A stretch of DNA of 64,000 nt from Gammaproteobacteria bacterium (lineage in GTDB: Bacteria; Pseudomonadota; Gammaproteobacteria; Xanthomonadales; SZUA-36). Positions 15,914 to 25,685 of the stretch are shown piece after piece. The stretch is taken from the NCBI GenBank assembly GCA_021772935.1, contig JAJFLA010000008.1, forward strand, positions 124,001 to 188,000. The letters are read 5' to 3'. The notes under the pieces were generated by a model. That model ran no database searches. It was not told where the DNA came from and worked only from the letters and a program-made list of their open reading frames with translations. The position numbers were made by a program, and so were the translations under genes. Numbering within the stretch: position 1 is the stretch's first letter; the number at the start of each line of letters is the position of its first letter.

Positions 15914-17281
15914 GTGAGCATCAAGGGTAACCTGCGAAAACCACTCTCCCTGCAATTGCGAATGGTTGTGCTGGCGGTCGTATTGTTGACTATATCACTC
16001 GGTCTTGTGGGTTTTGCCTTAGATGCTGCTTTTCACAAGAGCAGTGAGGCTGGCCTGCATGCACGTATGGAATCCCTCGTCTACCTGGTGTTGGCGGCGA
16101 CTGAAGTGGCTGCTGACGGTTCCGTTGTGGTTGACGATAATCCGGGGGACCCACGCCTGGATCAACCGGGTTCAGGGGTTTATGCCAGCGTGCACACCCA
16201 TGAGTATCGTTGGACCTCACCCTCATCACTGGGAGTTAACCTGCCACCACCACTTCAAGCCAAGGCAGGTGAAAGCAGTTTTATGATCCCGTCTGATGAG
16301 GTTGACTTTTATACCTTTCGATACGGTGTTAGTTGGGAGTTGCCGGAAGGTGAGTTGTTACCGGTCACTGTTACTATCTGCGTAGACCCAAAAGAATTAG
16401 AGCCAGAACAGAAGGCTTTCCGCACCGGCTTGTGGAGAAGTCTGGGTGCGACTGGTTTTATCCTGGTACTTGCACAAATGGTGTTGTTGACCCTTGGTTT
16501 GAGACCATTAATGTCCATTACTCAGGATATTTTTGGAATTGAATCCGGTAAACTTGAGCGCTTGGAAGGCAATTATCCAAAGGAACTGGAACCACTCAAA
16601 CGCAATCTCAATCATCTTCTGGACACTGAAAAAGCCAATCAGACCCGCTATCGGAATGCGTTGGATTCACTCGCACACAGCCTCAAAACGCCGCTTTCAG
16701 TTATCCGCTCCAGCCTGCCTGCAGATGCATCCCCCAAAACGGTTGTAATACAAAATGCAGTCACCGATATGCAACGATTGATCGCGACACGCTTGCAACG
16801 TGCTGCCGCCTCCACACGTCGTACAATGGCGCAGGCGGTGGATGTTAAAAGCCAGGTTGAGCGGCTGGTTCTGTCTTTGAAACGTGTGTATTCTCAGAAA
16901 TTGATAAGCATCAATGTCATGATTGAACCTGACTTGGTATTTTATGGTGAGCAACGTGATCTGTTGGAGTTGGCGGGTAACCTGCTCGACAACGCTTGCA
17001 AGTACGGTGGTCAACAGATTCGATTGTCTGCACAGACGCTGGATAACGAAGATCCACGTGCCGGTGTTAATTTATGTGTAGAGGATAACGGCCCCGGTAT
17101 TGCAGAACATGAGCGCGAGCAATTGCTCAAGCGTGGCGTGCGTGGTGATGAACGTGTCGAGGGCCATGGCCTAGGTCTGGCCATCGTGCTGGAAATTGTA
17201 AGTGCGTACAATGGTGAGATAACCATTAAACAAAGTGATCTGGGTGGCGCTCGTGTAAGTGTCTCTCTCAAGACACGTTAG
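15914..17281 (+). CDS. phoQ: PhoQ-like sensor histidine kinase
   Basis: This inner-membrane kinase has 455 residues and two membrane segments (about 16-38 and 178-196) around a periplasmic sensor of about 140 residues that contains acidic patches (DDNPGDPRLDQ, PSDEVDF). The HAMP-like linker leads to the H-box SLAHSLKTPLSV with His255, close to the PhoQ motif. The N, G1 and G2 boxes (GNLLDNACKYG, VEDNGPGI, GHGLGLAIV) are intact. The start is a GTG at 15914. It follows the response regulator and the small secreted protein in one operon. Confidence 0.87.
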   Translation: MSIKGNLRKPLSLQLRMVVLAVVLLTISLGLVGFALDAAFHKSSEAGLHARMESLVYLVLAATEVAADGSVVVDDNPGDPRLDQPGSGVYASVHTHEYRWTSPSSLGVNLPPPLQAKAGESSFMIPSDEVDFYTFRYGVSWELPEGELLPVTVTICVDPKELEPEQKAFRTGLWRSLGATGFILVLAQMVLLTLGLRPLMSITQDIFGIESGKLERLEGNYPKELEPLKRNLNHLLDTEKANQTRYRNALDSLAHSLKTPLSVIRSSLPADASPKTVVIQNAVTDMQRLIATRLQRAAASTRRTMAQAVDVKSQVERLVLSLKRVYSQKLISINVMIEPDLVFYGEQRDLLELAGNLLDNACKYGGQQIRLSAQTLDNEDPRAGVNLCVEDNGPGIAEHEREQLLKRGVRGDERVEGHGLGLAIVLEIVSAYNGEITIKQSDLGGARVSVSLKTR

Positions 17282-17309
17282 AGCCTGTTTACAGGCCTCA
17301 GGAGTCTTA

Positions 17310-18125
17310 ATGCAACAACTGCTCGAAATTATGCAACGCTTACGTGACCCTGAAAATGGCTGCCCATGGGATGTCGAGCAGGATTTTTCCAGCATTGCGC
17401 CGTATACCATCGAAGAAGCCTACGAAGTGGCCGATGCTATCGCCCGGGGTAACATGGCAGACTTGAAAGACGAGCTGGGTGATCTGTTATTCCAGGTAGT
17501 TTTTCATGCACAGATGGCCAGCGAGCAGGGCAGTTTTAATTTTAAAGAAGTACATCAGGCCGTGTGTGAAAAAATGTTACGGCGTCATCCACATGTATTT
17601 GCAAACCTGAAAATTAAAGATGCAGCACATCAAAAACAGGTTTGGGAGGATTACAAAGCGGAAGAAAGGAAACACAAAGGCGAACACAGTTTGATGGATG
17701 GTATCCCGGCTGGAATGGCAGAGTTACAACGATCCGTAAAACTGCAAAAACGTGCCGCTAAAGTTGGTTTTGACTGGCCTTGCGCTGGACCAGTGATGGA
17801 GAAGTTTGACGAGGAACTGGCGGAAATGCGTATGGCGATAGCCTCAGGTGATAAGGATGCGATGGAAGATGAGCTGGGAGACCTGTTTTTTGTTGCTACC
17901 AACCTGGCGCGGCAACTGGACATTGATCCAGGCACTGCACTCCGGCGCGGAAATGCCAAGTTTGAACGTCGATTTCGGGCCATGGAAGATGCTGTAGGTG
18001 GTCAGGATGGCCTGGAGTGTATGGGGCTCGAAGCAATGGAAGCATTGTGGCAGAAAATCAAACAAACAACAGATCAGGTAGACGCTAATAAGGCGTTCCA
18101 ACAGGGATTGGTAAAGCATGAATGA
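17310..18125 (+). CDS. mazG: Nucleoside triphosphate pyrophosphohydrolase MazG
   Basis: This 271-residue tandem all-alpha NTP pyrophosphatase cleaves NTPs to NMP and PPi, cleaning nucleotide pools and affecting ppGpp levels. Two MazG domains are seen: the first with LRDPENGCPWD, EEAYEVADAI and DELGDLLFQVVFHA, the second with KFDEELAEMR and DELGDLFFVATNLAR. An AGGAG six bases before the ATG at 17310 fixes the start; an upstream in-frame start at 17259 lies inside phoQ. The end overlaps rmuC by eight bases. Confidence 0.93.
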   Translation: MQQLLEIMQRLRDPENGCPWDVEQDFSSIAPYTIEEAYEVADAIARGNMADLKDELGDLLFQVVFHAQMASEQGSFNFKEVHQAVCEKMLRRHPHVFANLKIKDAAHQKQVWEDYKAEERKHKGEHSLMDGIPAGMAELQRSVKLQKRAAKVGFDWPCAGPVMEKFDEELAEMRMAIASGDKDAMEDELGDLFFVATNLARQLDIDPGTALRRGNAKFERRFRAMEDAVGGQDGLECMGLEAMEALWQKIKQTTDQVDANKAFQQGLVKHE

Positions 18126-19476
18126 ATGGCTGGCACAATTGGATATTAACAGTGTAGTTATTGGATTGATTACAGGGCTGATGGTTGGTGTTGTCGCCGT
18201 TGTTGTTGCGGCGAGAGCGTCCATACGAAAAGCTGTCGAGGCAGAAACGCAACGTTTACAACCCCTCAACGATACACTTGAGTCTGACTTAAATGCCCGT
18301 GAAGAAGAATTGGCTGAAACCCAGCGTGCACTGGCTATCAGTGAAACCCGTCTTGAGGAACAACAACAACATCACCAGAAAGAAAAAGCCTCGCTCGAAA
18401 CGGCTGAGAAACGACTCAGTGAATCATTTGAACGACTGGCCGGTAAGGTTTTTGACGAACGTTCACAGCGCTTCACCGAACTGAGTGAAAAACAGCTATC
18501 GGGTTTATTGAAACCACTGACAAAGGATCTCGAAACATTTCGCACGACGGTGGACAAAAACAGCCGGGAGGATATTCGCCAGCATGCTGCATTGCAGGAA
18601 AAGCTGAAGCAAATGGAAGGCCTCAACGAGCGTCTGCATAAGGAAGCCCAAAGCCTGACCAAGGCTTTGACGAGTGACGTCAAAGCCCAGGGTAACTGGG
18701 GCGAACAGCAACTTGAACGCCTGATGGAGCTGGCCGGGCTGGTTAAGGGTGAACACTACTACACGCAGGTCTCTACCATCGGCAATAGCGGCGAACGTCT
18801 GCAACCGGATTTTGTACTGAAGCTGCCTGAAAACCGCAGTATTATTCTCGACTCCAAAGTGTCGCTGACGGCCTGGACACGCTTCCAGTCAGAGAGCGAC
18901 GAGGCAGGTCGCGATGCACTATTGGCAGAACATGTAGGCTCGATTAAAACCCATATATCAGGTCTTGGTAAGAAGAATTACCCGGATGTTGAAGAGCTCA
19001 ATGCACTGGACTTTGTGCTCATGTTTGTACCGATCGAGTCTGCTCTGATTGCCGCGCTGCAAAGTGATCCAGGCTTGCCGGAGTACGCTCTGAAACATCG
19101 TGTTGCATTATTGTCACCTGCCAACTTTCTCGCCACGGTACGCACCGTGGCCTCTGTGTGGCGGGTGCACAAACAAAATACCAACGCCCAGGATATCGCC
19201 CGGCGTGCCGGTTTGCTTTACGACAAATTCGTTGGTTTTACCGAGAACATGAAAAGCGTTGGAATGCGTCTGGACCAGGCCCAAAAATCGTTTGATGATG
19301 CTTACAATCAACTCACCACCGGTGCCGGTAACCTCGTCGGCCAAACCGATAAGCTCAGCAAGCTGGGCGCCCGGCATGCCAAGCAGCTGGATGCGGGTCT
19401 GGTGGAAAAAGCTGTGGGCGAAACCTTAGAAGATGATAGTCACCTGCGACTGGTTAAAGAGGACGATAAGGATTAA
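18118..19476 (+). CDS. rmuC: DNA recombination protein RmuC
   Basis: This 452-residue protein has an N-terminal membrane anchor (VVIGLITGLMVGVVAVVVAA, residues 12-31), a long coiled coil (about 40-190, Glu/Lys/Gln rich) and a DUF195 nuclease-like domain (about 190-400) with GNWGEQQLERLMELAGL, DSKVSLTAW and LDFVLMFVPIE. RmuC limits inversions at short inverted repeats; the detailed activity is not settled. The start overlaps the mazG stop. Confidence 0.93.
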   Translation: MNEWLAQLDINSVVIGLITGLMVGVVAVVVAARASIRKAVEAETQRLQPLNDTLESDLNAREEELAETQRALAISETRLEEQQQHHQKEKASLETAEKRLSESFERLAGKVFDERSQRFTELSEKQLSGLLKPLTKDLETFRTTVDKNSREDIRQHAALQEKLKQMEGLNERLHKEAQSLTKALTSDVKAQGNWGEQQLERLMELAGLVKGEHYYTQVSTIGNSGERLQPDFVLKLPENRSIILDSKVSLTAWTRFQSESDEAGRDALLAEHVGSIKTHISGLGKKNYPDVEELNALDFVLMFVPIESALIAALQSDPGLPEYALKHRVALLSPANFLATVRTVASVWRVHKQNTNAQDIARRAGLLYDKFVGFTENMKSVGMRLDQAQKSFDDAYNQLTTGAGNLVGQTDKLSKLGARHAKQLDAGLVEKAVGETLEDDSHLRLVKEDDKD

Positions 19477-19539
19477 CTGGTAAAACATAGTAAGTACACC
19501 AGTTCAATATAGAGGTGAGGTTTGTCGAAGGCGGCGCGA

Positions 19540-19806
19540 TTAGCTCGCAGGTGGTTGAGTTTTTGTAGTGTTCTCAGCTTTTTTAACCCTGAGCTTACAG
19601 CCATCCACTACTTTTCCATTCAGTGATTTCATTGCTGCCTTAGCCTCACCAGGTTTGGGCATCTCAACAAAGCCAAAGCCCTTGGAGCCACCGGTGTTTT
19701 TATCCAGCACCAGGTGACAGGCCTGCACTCTGCCAAAAGCCTGGAACAGGACTTGAAGTTCAGGCTCGGTGGTTGTGCGTGCCAGGTTACGAATCAATAG
19801 TTTCAT
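19540..19806 (-). CDS. RRM-domain RNA-binding protein
   Basis: This 88-residue single RNA recognition motif has RNP2 LLIRNL at residues 3-8 and RNP1 KGFGFVEM at about 42-49, with the short basic tail usual for bacterial cold-induced RRM proteins. It would bind RNA in the cytoplasm. It is leftward, convergent with rmuC, with 63 bases between them. Confidence 0.88.
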   Translation of the reverse strand: MKLLIRNLARTTTEPELQVLFQAFGRVQACHLVLDKNTGGSKGFGFVEMPKPGEAKAAMKSLNGKVVDGCKLRVKKAENTTKTQPPAS

Positions 19807-19844
19807 AGGTGTCCATCTATAATCACAGTTGTTTGACCAGGCAG

Positions 19845-20285
19845 TTAATCAGTATCAGGGATTTCAACGCTGTGCTCGGTAGGTTGCGGTGTAATGGTCA
19901 TCACTTTTACCCCATCCGGGGATTCAAACCGGTGCCAAACCCCTTGGGGGATAACCAGTAATTGACCAGTGGCTAAGGTATTGTACTGCTCTTTGTCACC
20001 AGTAAGCAGAATCAATCGGGTGCTGCCTTCTAATACTTGCACAAACTCATCACCTCGTGGATGCCTTTCCCATTCGCTATTGCCTGAATAATGCGCAATG
20101 TATATTCCACCATCCCTGTAATCTGATAATAAGGCAAAAGCATCTTTTGCCTGCTCATCTGTTGTTTCTGGTGTTCTGTTATGCAGGCATTTAACTTTGG
20201 AAAATGCATCTTCAATCGTAATTGCTAGTGATTTTGACAATTTGGAAGTCCTTGGGGCTGTCTGAAATTTCTGCTTATCGGTCAA
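19845..20285 (-). CDS. Cupin-domain protein
   Basis: This 146-residue single cupin has a metal-binding motif 1 of HYSGNSEWERHPRGDEFVQVL type (Glu and His at about 70-80) and motif 2 VIPQGVWHRFESPDG at about 112-126. No substrate can be assigned; such proteins are often sugar or small-acid binding enzymes or sensors. It is leftward, 38 bases from the start of the RRM gene, and probably its own transcription unit. Confidence 0.75.
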   Translation of the reverse strand: MTDKQKFQTAPRTSKLSKSLAITIEDAFSKVKCLHNRTPETTDEQAKDAFALLSDYRDGGIYIAHYSGNSEWERHPRGDEFVQVLEGSTRLILLTGDKEQYNTLATGQLLVIPQGVWHRFESPDGVKVMTITPQPTEHSVEIPDTD

Positions 20286-20335
20286 TTTAAGCGTAATACG
20301 GCTTTGTTTTGGTGCTTTGATTTATGCGTCGATAT

Positions 20336-20671
20336 TCAAGCTTCAATCTCGTTTTGGAGCTGTTCCAGTTGATCCAGAACACGGATGAATTTAGTGCCAA
20401 ATTGCGTCACCTGATATTCAACCCTTGGTGGCACCTCGTTATACGAAACCCGTTTCAGGATGCCAAATTTTGTATTTTTGCGCAGACACTCGTTGAGTAC
20501 CTTGGTGGTCAGGCCTTCAACCTTGCGCACCATTTGCCCGGGTCGATTGATCCCATTCGTCAGCAACTGGTAGACGGTGAGTGACCATTTACAGCCATAA
20601 ATGGTCTCAACCATTCGTGCACTCCTTTCCGGTGCTGATTTTCTTGAAAATATTTTTTCCTGAGTTTTCAT
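20336..20671 (-). CDS. HxlR-family transcriptional regulator
   Basis: This 111-residue winged helix has the HxlR signature: CKWSLTVYQLLTNG, the recognition region LTTKVLNECLRKN, and the wing VPPRVEYQVTQFG. A Cys at about residue 27 is at the place used for aldehyde or redox sensing in some family members. It is divergent from the SDR gene, with 154 bases shared between the two starts. The arrangement suggests that it represses that oxidoreductase. Confidence 0.88.
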   Translation of the reverse strand: MKTQEKIFSRKSAPERSARMVETIYGCKWSLTVYQLLTNGINRPGQMVRKVEGLTTKVLNECLRKNTKFGILKRVSYNEVPPRVEYQVTQFGTKFIRVLDQLEQLQNEIEA

Positions 20672-20825
20672 TAATTTATACCAATAAGTACCTACCGCAC
20701 CGAATTGTGCTTACTTTTCAAAAGGCTACATAGTTATATAAGCTACGTCCACTGTTAAATAACCCGGTAGCCTCTTTATGAACTCATGCGTAGACCAGAG
20801 GCCCCCTAATTGTGGAGATAATCAG

Positions 20826-21593
20826 ATGGAAAACAAGACTCAAGGCCTGGCCCTTATAGTAGGCGGCTCCAGTGGAATCGGCCTGGCGACAGCCAAGCGC
20901 CTGACCAGTCGCGGTATTGACACTGTCATCATTGGTAATTCTGCAGCCAAGCTGGAGGCTGCGAAGAATGATCTGGCCGAAACTGGGCATATTGAAACGC
21001 TTCAAGCCAACCTGTATCTGGCCAAAGATGTTGAACGTGTCATTGAATTTGCGGCGGATCACAGTCGACAAATCAAATATATGGTCAATGCAGCGGGTTA
21101 TTTTAAGCCAACGCCATTTCTTGATCATTCTGACGAAGATTACGATATCTACGCGGACCTGAGCCGGGCGGGATTTTTTATATCCCAGGCAGTGGCCAGA
21201 AACATGGCGGCAAATGCTGGTGGTTCAATTGTACATATTGGCTCAATGTGGGCAAAACAGGCAGTGAAAGCCACGCCATCATCAGCTTATTCAATGGCTA
21301 AAGCTGGTTTGCATGCGTTAACACAACATATGGCAATGGAACTGGCCGACAATAATATTCGGGTTAATGCAGTATCACCTGCGGTTGTAAAAACCCCTAT
21401 ATACGAGTCCTTTATCAATCCAGATGAAATCGATGCAACACTAGCGACATTTGATGGGTTTCACCCCATTGGACGGATTGGCACTCCGGATGATGTTGCC
21501 AGCACTATTGACTTTCTGTTGAGCGATGAAGCCAGTTGGGTAACCGGGGCTGTCTGGGATGTGGACGGTGGTGTTATCGCTGGTCGTAACTAG
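20826..21593 (+). CDS. Short-chain dehydrogenase/reductase
   Basis: This 255-residue classical SDR has the cofactor motif GGSSGIG (residues 13-19), NAAG at about 92, catalytic Ser in IVHIGSMWA, and Tyr-x-x-x-Lys in YSMAKAG. The C-terminal motif [12 protein letters not shown] is typical of the family. GGAG lies nine bases before the ATG at 20826; an ATG at 20778 would add 16 residues without a ribosome binding site. The substrate is unknown; the divergent HxlR regulator suggests induction by an aldehyde or quinone-like compound. Confidence 0.9.
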   Translation: MENKTQGLALIVGGSSGIGLATAKRLTSRGIDTVIIGNSAAKLEAAKNDLAETGHIETLQANLYLAKDVERVIEFAADHSRQIKYMVNAAGYFKPTPFLDHSDEDYDIYADLSRAGFFISQAVARNMAANAGGSIVHIGSMWAKQAVKATPSSAYSMAKAGLHALTQHMAMELADNNIRVNAVSPAVVKTPIYESFINPDEIDATLATFDGFHPIGRIGTPDDVASTIDFLLSDEASWVTGAVWDVDGGVIAGRN

Positions 21594-21630
21594 CCCGCAT
21601 ATTTCAGGCCCCGCGGAGAGTCGTTATCCG

Positions 21631-22482
21631 TTAAGCTTTTTCACCTATTGTGACTCGTTCATGGCCTTGCAGGTCATGTAGGGTTTCAACATTGATAAAG
21701 CTGGCAGTGTGTAATATTTCACGGCAAGCGGGGCCTTGTTGCCAGCCGTGCTCAAACATCAGCCAACCACCTTCAAGCAGCATGGAAGGGGCTAGTTGGC
21801 TGATTTTTTTAATGGCACACAGGCCGTCACGCCCGGGGGTGAGTGCCGAGTGGGGTTCGAAGCGCAGGTCTCCCTGATTTAAGTGAGGGTCCTCGGCGTC
21901 GACATAAGGCGGGTTGCTGACCAGCAGATGGAATTTACCGCTCAATGGTTCATTCCATGAGCCCCAGTGGAAGCGGACCCGGCCGAGATCCAGCCGGTCG
22001 GCATTTTCCCGTGCAATCTCTATTGCAGCCTCGCTGATATCGGTGGCATGGATGTCACATTTTTTGCGTTCTGTTGCCAGTGCAAGCGCAACCGCCCCAC
22101 TACCGGTACCCAGATCCGCGATACGCCAGTCTGCTTCAGACGGGATTTTCTTAAGCGCTGCCTCTACCAGTAATTCTGTGTCTGACCTGGGAATCAGAAC
22201 AGCAGGACTGACTTTCAGCCGTAATGACCAGAATTCACTTGATTCAGTCAGGTAAGCAATGGGTTGTCCTAGTGCGCGTTGCTTAATTAGTTTCTTGAAA
22301 GTTTCTGCGCGTTTGTGGGGCAATTCCAGTTCCGGGTTTGCGTATAGGAATGAGCGACTGGATTCCAGCACATGTGTCATTAAAATTTCTGCATCAAACC
22401 GTGCAGAAGAACTATCAGCCAGCTTCTGACGTGCAGTTGTTAACAGGTTTTTTATGCTGTGTGCCACCGTTTGTCCGGTCAA
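21631..22482 (-). CDS. prmC: Release factor glutamine methyltransferase PrmC (HemK)
   Basis: This 283-residue enzyme methylates the Gln of the GGQ motif in release factors 1 and 2. It has an N-terminal helical domain, then IPRSDTELLVE, SAM motif I DLGTGSGAVALALA and the catalytic NPPYVD, all normal for PrmC. In most proteobacteria prmC follows prfA; here its ATG overlaps the stop of the RND pump gene by four bases and it is the last gene of that operon. Confidence 0.95.
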   Translation of the reverse strand: MTGQTVAHSIKNLLTTARQKLADSSSARFDAEILMTHVLESSRSFLYANPELELPHKRAETFKKLIKQRALGQPIAYLTESSEFWSLRLKVSPAVLIPRSDTELLVEAALKKIPSEADWRIADLGTGSGAVALALATERKKCDIHATDISEAAIEIARENADRLDLGRVRFHWGSWNEPLSGKFHLLVSNPPYVDAEDPHLNQGDLRFEPHSALTPGRDGLCAIKKISQLAPSMLLEGGWLMFEHGWQQGPACREILHTASFINVETLHDLQGHERVTIGEKA

Positions 22483-25400
22483 ATATCTTTTGTTCGTTGT
22501 GTAAGGTCCTGTCTTCTGTCTATTTCAAACTGCCTACCACTTTTGAAGCGTTGTGGCATCATATGTTGCCATGCTTCCGCCCACCATTTTTGGAAGTCAT
22601 TGAGTATCAGGTAAAGAGCAGGGATGAGGAATAAGGTGATGACCGTTGCAAACAGAATACCGAATGCCAGAGACGCGGCCATTGGTACAACCAGTTGTGC
22701 CTGCAAACTGGTTTCGAAAATTGCAATAGGTACCAAGCCAAGAAAAGTAGTCAACGAGGTCAGCAATATGGCGCGAAAACGGGATCTAGCCGCATTTTTT
22801 ACGGCTTGATCAATCGGTATGCCGGCAGCGCGCCCCCGATTGACGAAATCAACCAGGATCAGACTGTCGTTTACGACCACACCGGCAAGCGCGATGATGC
22901 CAAAGTAGCTTGTCATGCTGACCGGTATACCCAATATCAGGTGACCAACAAGTGCGCCGATGGTACCAAACGGAATCACTGACATGATAATCAGTGGCTG
23001 AGAGTAGGATTTAAGCGGTATGGCCATCAGTGCATAAATGAGAAATACGGCGAAGAGTCCACCTCGTATCAGGTCCTGCTGAATCTCGACTTGTTGTTGG
23101 CTTGCACCACTAAGTTTGGAGCGGACACCGGGGAAATGCGCCAGTACCTGCGGCAGTTCCTTGTTCATGATGTCATCCTGGATTTTTTTAGGCTCGTATT
23201 TTTCCTTGTCCACTTCGGCCGATACGCGTACCGCCCGTTCCCGGTCAAAGCGGCGGATAAAGGCTGGGCTCTCTGTCATCTCGACCTCGGCGACCGAATG
23301 AAAGGGTACCCGCCCGCCATTGGGTGTGCGGATTTTCATATTGTGGAGGTAGCCGACAGAGTCTCGCTCATCGCGTGGAAAACGCACCATCACTTTGACT
23401 TCATCCTGACCGCGCTGAATACGTTGCACCTCGGTGCCGTAGAAACCTGCTCGGACCTGGCTGGCAAGTTCCTGTAGCGTAATACCCAAAGCTTCGGCTT
23501 CCGCTTTCAGGTTCAGTTTGATTTCCGGTCTGCCGCGTTCATAGGTGTTGCGGATGTCGTAGAGCCCTTCATAGGTCTTCATTCTGCGGGTCAGTTCCTG
23601 CGATGCCCGCCCAACCTGTTCAATACTGGCGCCAATCAGCTGGATAGAGATTGCTGCACCACCACCGGGGCCGGTTGCGCCCGAAAACCCCAGTTGTTTA
23701 ACACCCGGAAGTTCACCGACGTTTTCGCGCCAGCGACGCAGCACTTCCGTTCCGGTAATGACAGCACGATCTTCTTTGACCAGTTCGGTGATGATCTGGC
23801 CACTGATATCGCCCTGGGCAAAAGAAAGCACGCTGGAAACCACCGCGCTTGATTCCACACCTTGTTCTTTACTGATTTCAGCATCCAGTTTCCACAAGCC
23901 ATCCTGCACACGTTGTATGGCCTCGTGAGTGCGTGCTGCTGGGGTGCCCTCGTTCATCAGAATATCGACCTGGAGAAAATCGGCCATGATGTCGGGGAAA
24001 AACACCTGGCGCAAAATGCCGCCAGCCAGCAGTCCGATGGACAGAATCAGCAAGGAGATAAATACAGACAGTGTTAAATAACGGCGTTTCAGACAGTTGC
24101 TCAGGAATGGAGCGTAGTGATTGTCAACAAAGGTATGCAGTCCTTCGCTGAAAAATCGTTGAAAGCGAATAAACCTGTTATGCGTATCTTCAGCGTAATG
24201 CTTAACCTTCATATGCGCCAGGTGGGCAGGCAGGATCAGCTTGGATTCAACGATTGAAAATACCAAGCACAGTGTTACGACCCAGCCAATTGAGGCAAAA
24301 AACTTACCCATGATGCCGCTGATCATCAATATCGGTATAAACGCGGCAATGGTTGTCAGTACGCCAAAGGTTGCGGGCATCGCCACTTTGAGTACGCCTT
24401 CAAGGATATTATCCACAGAATGACCCTTTGAACGCATATTGGTATATGCACTTTCACCGATGACGATGGCATCATCAACGACGATGCCCAACACCAGGAT
24501 GAAACCAAACAGACTGATCAGATTGACGGTGATATCGAAGGCTGGCATTAGAAAGAATGTACCTAAAAATGCCACGGGTAAACCCACCATTACCCAGAAC
24601 GCCAGTTTGATTCGCAGAAACAATGCCAATGACAGGAATACCAGTATGGCACCAATGACCAGGTTTTTGACCATCATATCGAGACGGCCCTTAAGGTAAT
24701 AAGTCACATCGGCCCAGGCGGAAAGACCAACACCCGATGGAATGGTCGCCTGCTTGTCCGCAACATAATCACGTACGGTTTGGGAAATCTCCAGTTCACT
24801 CTGATCGCCCACCGACAACACCTGGATAGTAAATGCTGGTTTGCCATTAAATTCAGAGAAACGGCCAGTATCCGCAAAGTCGTCTTTTATACTCGCGATG
24901 TCTTTAAGCAATACCCGTGATCCGTCAGCGTTGGTGCGTACCAGGATGTCCTCGAAGTCCAGCCCGGTATAAGCCTGTCCCTTGGTACGCACCTGGATAT
25001 CACCGGCTTCTGAGCGAATCGAGCCGGCAGGTAAATCGAGCGAGCCGCGGCGAATGGCCAGCGCCACTTCTGCCAGCGTCATGCTGTATTGTTCGAGTGT
25101 AAATTCGCTGACTTCAATACTGATTTCATATGGCCGGGAGCCGAAGAGCTCTGCACGGGTGATGCCGGGCAGGGCGACAATCTCATTTCTGACCTGTTTT
25201 GTGTACTCTTTTAGCGTGCGTTCGTCTACATCGCCATATACTGATACCAGCGTAACCTGCTGTTGGAAGCGGGTACGCGAAACGATCGGTTTTTCGGTGT
25301 TATCCGGAAAGGTTGAAATAGAGTCAACCCGGTTCTTGATCTCGTTCATGACATCCGGTACGTCATAACCGGCGCTGACTTCAATCTGGACCGAACCACT

Positions 25401-25685
25401 ACCCCTGCGTCCGCTGGAAACAATCTCCTGGATACCTTCGATGTCCTGGATAGACTCCTCAATTTTTACCAGGATACCCTCTTCTACATCTTCCGGGCTG
25501 GCCCCTAAAAATGGCATGACGACGGTGATAAAGTTGGTTTCAATGGGCGGTTGGGATTCTTTCTTGATGGTGGCGACTGAATAGAGTCCGCCCGCTAGTA
25601 AAATAATCATTAACAGGTTGGCCGCAACCGCGTTTCTGGCAAACCACTCGATAATGCCGTGGTACCAGCCGAGATGGGTGTTCAT
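22479..25685 (-). CDS. RND efflux permease (HAE1-like)
   Basis: This inner-membrane proton-driven pump has 1068 residues and twelve membrane segments in two halves (first at about residues 15-33). The two large periplasmic loops contain docking and porter regions. Segment 4 holds the paired Asp of the proton path (GIVVDDAIVIGE, about 405-416), and the second half has GVVVNDSLILVDF. It is shorter at the C terminus than some AcrB proteins but complete. It is coupled to the adaptor gene (4-base overlap) and to prmC. Drugs or solvents are likely substrates; specificity cannot be read. Confidence 0.93.
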   Translation of the reverse strand: MNTHLGWYHGIIEWFARNAVAANLLMIILLAGGLYSVATIKKESQPPIETNFITVVMPFLGASPEDVEEGILVKIEESIQDIEGIQEIVSSGRRGSGSVQIEVSAGYDVPDVMNEIKNRVDSISTFPDNTEKPIVSRTRFQQQVTLVSVYGDVDERTLKEYTKQVRNEIVALPGITRAELFGSRPYEISIEVSEFTLEQYSMTLAEVALAIRRGSLDLPAGSIRSEAGDIQVRTKGQAYTGLDFEDILVRTNADGSRVLLKDIASIKDDFADTGRFSEFNGKPAFTIQVLSVGDQSELEISQTVRDYVADKQATIPSGVGLSAWADVTYYLKGRLDMMVKNLVIGAILVFLSLALFLRIKLAFWVMVGLPVAFLGTFFLMPAFDITVNLISLFGFILVLGIVVDDAIVIGESAYTNMRSKGHSVDNILEGVLKVAMPATFGVLTTIAAFIPILMISGIMGKFFASIGWVVTLCLVFSIVESKLILPAHLAHMKVKHYAEDTHNRFIRFQRFFSEGLHTFVDNHYAPFLSNCLKRRYLTLSVFISLLILSIGLLAGGILRQVFFPDIMADFLQVDILMNEGTPAARTHEAIQRVQDGLWKLDAEISKEQGVESSAVVSSVLSFAQGDISGQIITELVKEDRAVITGTEVLRRWRENVGELPGVKQLGFSGATGPGGGAAISIQLIGASIEQVGRASQELTRRMKTYEGLYDIRNTYERGRPEIKLNLKAEAEALGITLQELASQVRAGFYGTEVQRIQRGQDEVKVMVRFPRDERDSVGYLHNMKIRTPNGGRVPFHSVAEVEMTESPAFIRRFDRERAVRVSAEVDKEKYEPKKIQDDIMNKELPQVLAHFPGVRSKLSGASQQQVEIQQDLIRGGLFAVFLIYALMAIPLKSYSQPLIIMSVIPFGTIGALVGHLILGIPVSMTSYFGIIALAGVVVNDSLILVDFVNRGRAAGIPIDQAVKNAARSRFRAILLTSLTTFLGLVPIAIFETSLQAQLVVPMAASLAFGILFATVITLFLIPALYLILNDFQKWWAEAWQHMMPQRFKSGRQFEIDRRQDLTQRTKDI

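Noticed and set aside
17283-17296. Hairpin GCCTG-TTTA-CAGGC between phoQ and mazG as a terminator
   Set aside because: No T-run follows and it ends close to the mazG ribosome binding site; the stem is only five base pairs.
19475-19504. Inverted repeat AACTGGT ... ACCAGTT after rmuC as a terminator
   Set aside because: The loop is 16 bases, the stem is short and AT-rich, and no T-run follows.
22600-25400. Several plus-strand open frames of 60-128 codons opposite the RND pump gene
   Set aside because: They are mirror frames of a fully supported 1068-residue pump gene and lack independent motifs.
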